Positions 53,848 to 53,927 of a stretch of 53,927 nucleotides of DNA are shown piece by piece. The DNA lies in contig CAJOEV010000007.1 of assembly GCA_905233545.1 (NCBI GenBank), positions 1 through 53,927 of the forward strand, written 5' to 3'. The notes under the pieces were generated by a model. The model was not told where the DNA came from. It saw nothing but the letters and a program-made list of their open reading frames with translations, and searched no databases. The position numbers and the translations under genes are program-made. Within the stretch, counting starts at the first letter, position 1, and the number at the start of each line of letters is the position of its first letter. The DNA is from an uncultured Eubacterium sp. Lineage in GTDB: Bacteria; Bacillota; Clostridia; Oscillospirales; Acutalibacteraceae.

Positions 53848-53927
53848 AATAAAAACGCTTTAGTAAAAACAAAACAGGCGAGCTAAAAGCAAGCCGGACT
53901 ATAAAAGCAGAAGTGTTTTCAATTTGA

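Noticed and set aside
53848-53927. Minus-strand open frame continuing beyond the window edge
   Set aside because: Short, with no recognisable protein similarity and no clear start or family; may be chance.

Overview
The window looks like chromosome from an anaerobic, low-to-moderate-GC member of the Clostridia (Firmicutes), most likely a gut or rumen Oscillospiraceae/Ruminococcaceae-type bacterium. The evidence is an oxygen-sensitive class III ribonucleotide reductase, rubrerythrin, an ntp-type V-ATPase operon, SpoIIE (so sporulation genes are present), several secreted proteins with the Ig-like/FN3-like tail common in this group, and AGGAGG-type ribosome binding sites with sigma-A type promoters throughout. 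No rRNA, tRNA, CRISPR array, prophage or complete insertion sequence was recognised. The taxonomic call is inference from gene content, not from a marker alignment.

Layout. 1-1,667: the 3' end of a DUF4143-type ATPase, a gene-poor stretch, and a small secreted Big2-type protein. 1,735-7,089: an NAD(P) operon with an NrtR-like Nudix regulator, an SPFH/band-7 protein, an NAD-kinase-like protein, nicotinamidase, NAD synthetase and nicotinate phosphoribosyltransferase; a second promoter precedes the last three genes. 7,428-8,541 (minus): rpsF-ssb-rpsR. 8,576-10,853 (minus): ClC transporter and plsY. 11,030-11,902: DegV. 11,941-14,408 (minus): a cobalamin riboswitch controlling a secreted protein with transcobalamin/intrinsic-factor-like architecture. 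14,482-16,045: DUF4250, radC and an orphan hypB. 16,079-23,322 (minus): a purine salvage block (xpt, BmpA-type lipoprotein, nucleoside ABC transporter, hpt) followed by a DUF6198 membrane protein and a Dabb protein.

23,947-32,682 (minus): a nine-gene V-ATPase operon in the ntpF-I-K-E-C-G-A-B-D order of Enterococcus hirae, with Na+-type ligands in the K ring. 32,763-38,636: a large secreted clan-A-like glycoside hydrolase followed by overlapping TPR and DUF4037 (nucleotidyltransferase-fold) genes. 38,712-43,010: nrdG, then nrdD with a fused thioredoxin-like domain behind two NrdR-like boxes, then a thioredoxin-reductase-like flavoprotein that lacks the usual NADPH motif. 43,044-44,735 (minus): azlCD and rubrerythrin. 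44,802-47,220 (minus): an MFS/GPH-like transporter with a very long charged tail behind a palindromic operator. 47,227-51,107 (minus): spoIIE and, five bases downstream, a GlmS-like protein that has lost both active sites. 51,202-53,803: a GH3 glycosidase with swapped domain order. The right edge carries an IS200/IS605-like hairpin.

The strongest candidates for undescribed biology are (i) the riboswitch-controlled transcobalamin-like surface protein, (ii) the spoIIE-coupled GlmS pseudoenzyme, (iii) the NrdD-thioredoxin fusion paired with a flavoprotein that may not use NADPH, and (iv) the SPFH/NAD-kinase-like pair inside the NAD salvage operon. A small family of dispersed intergenic repeats (core tcgggtgctgcgcac) recurs at four places.
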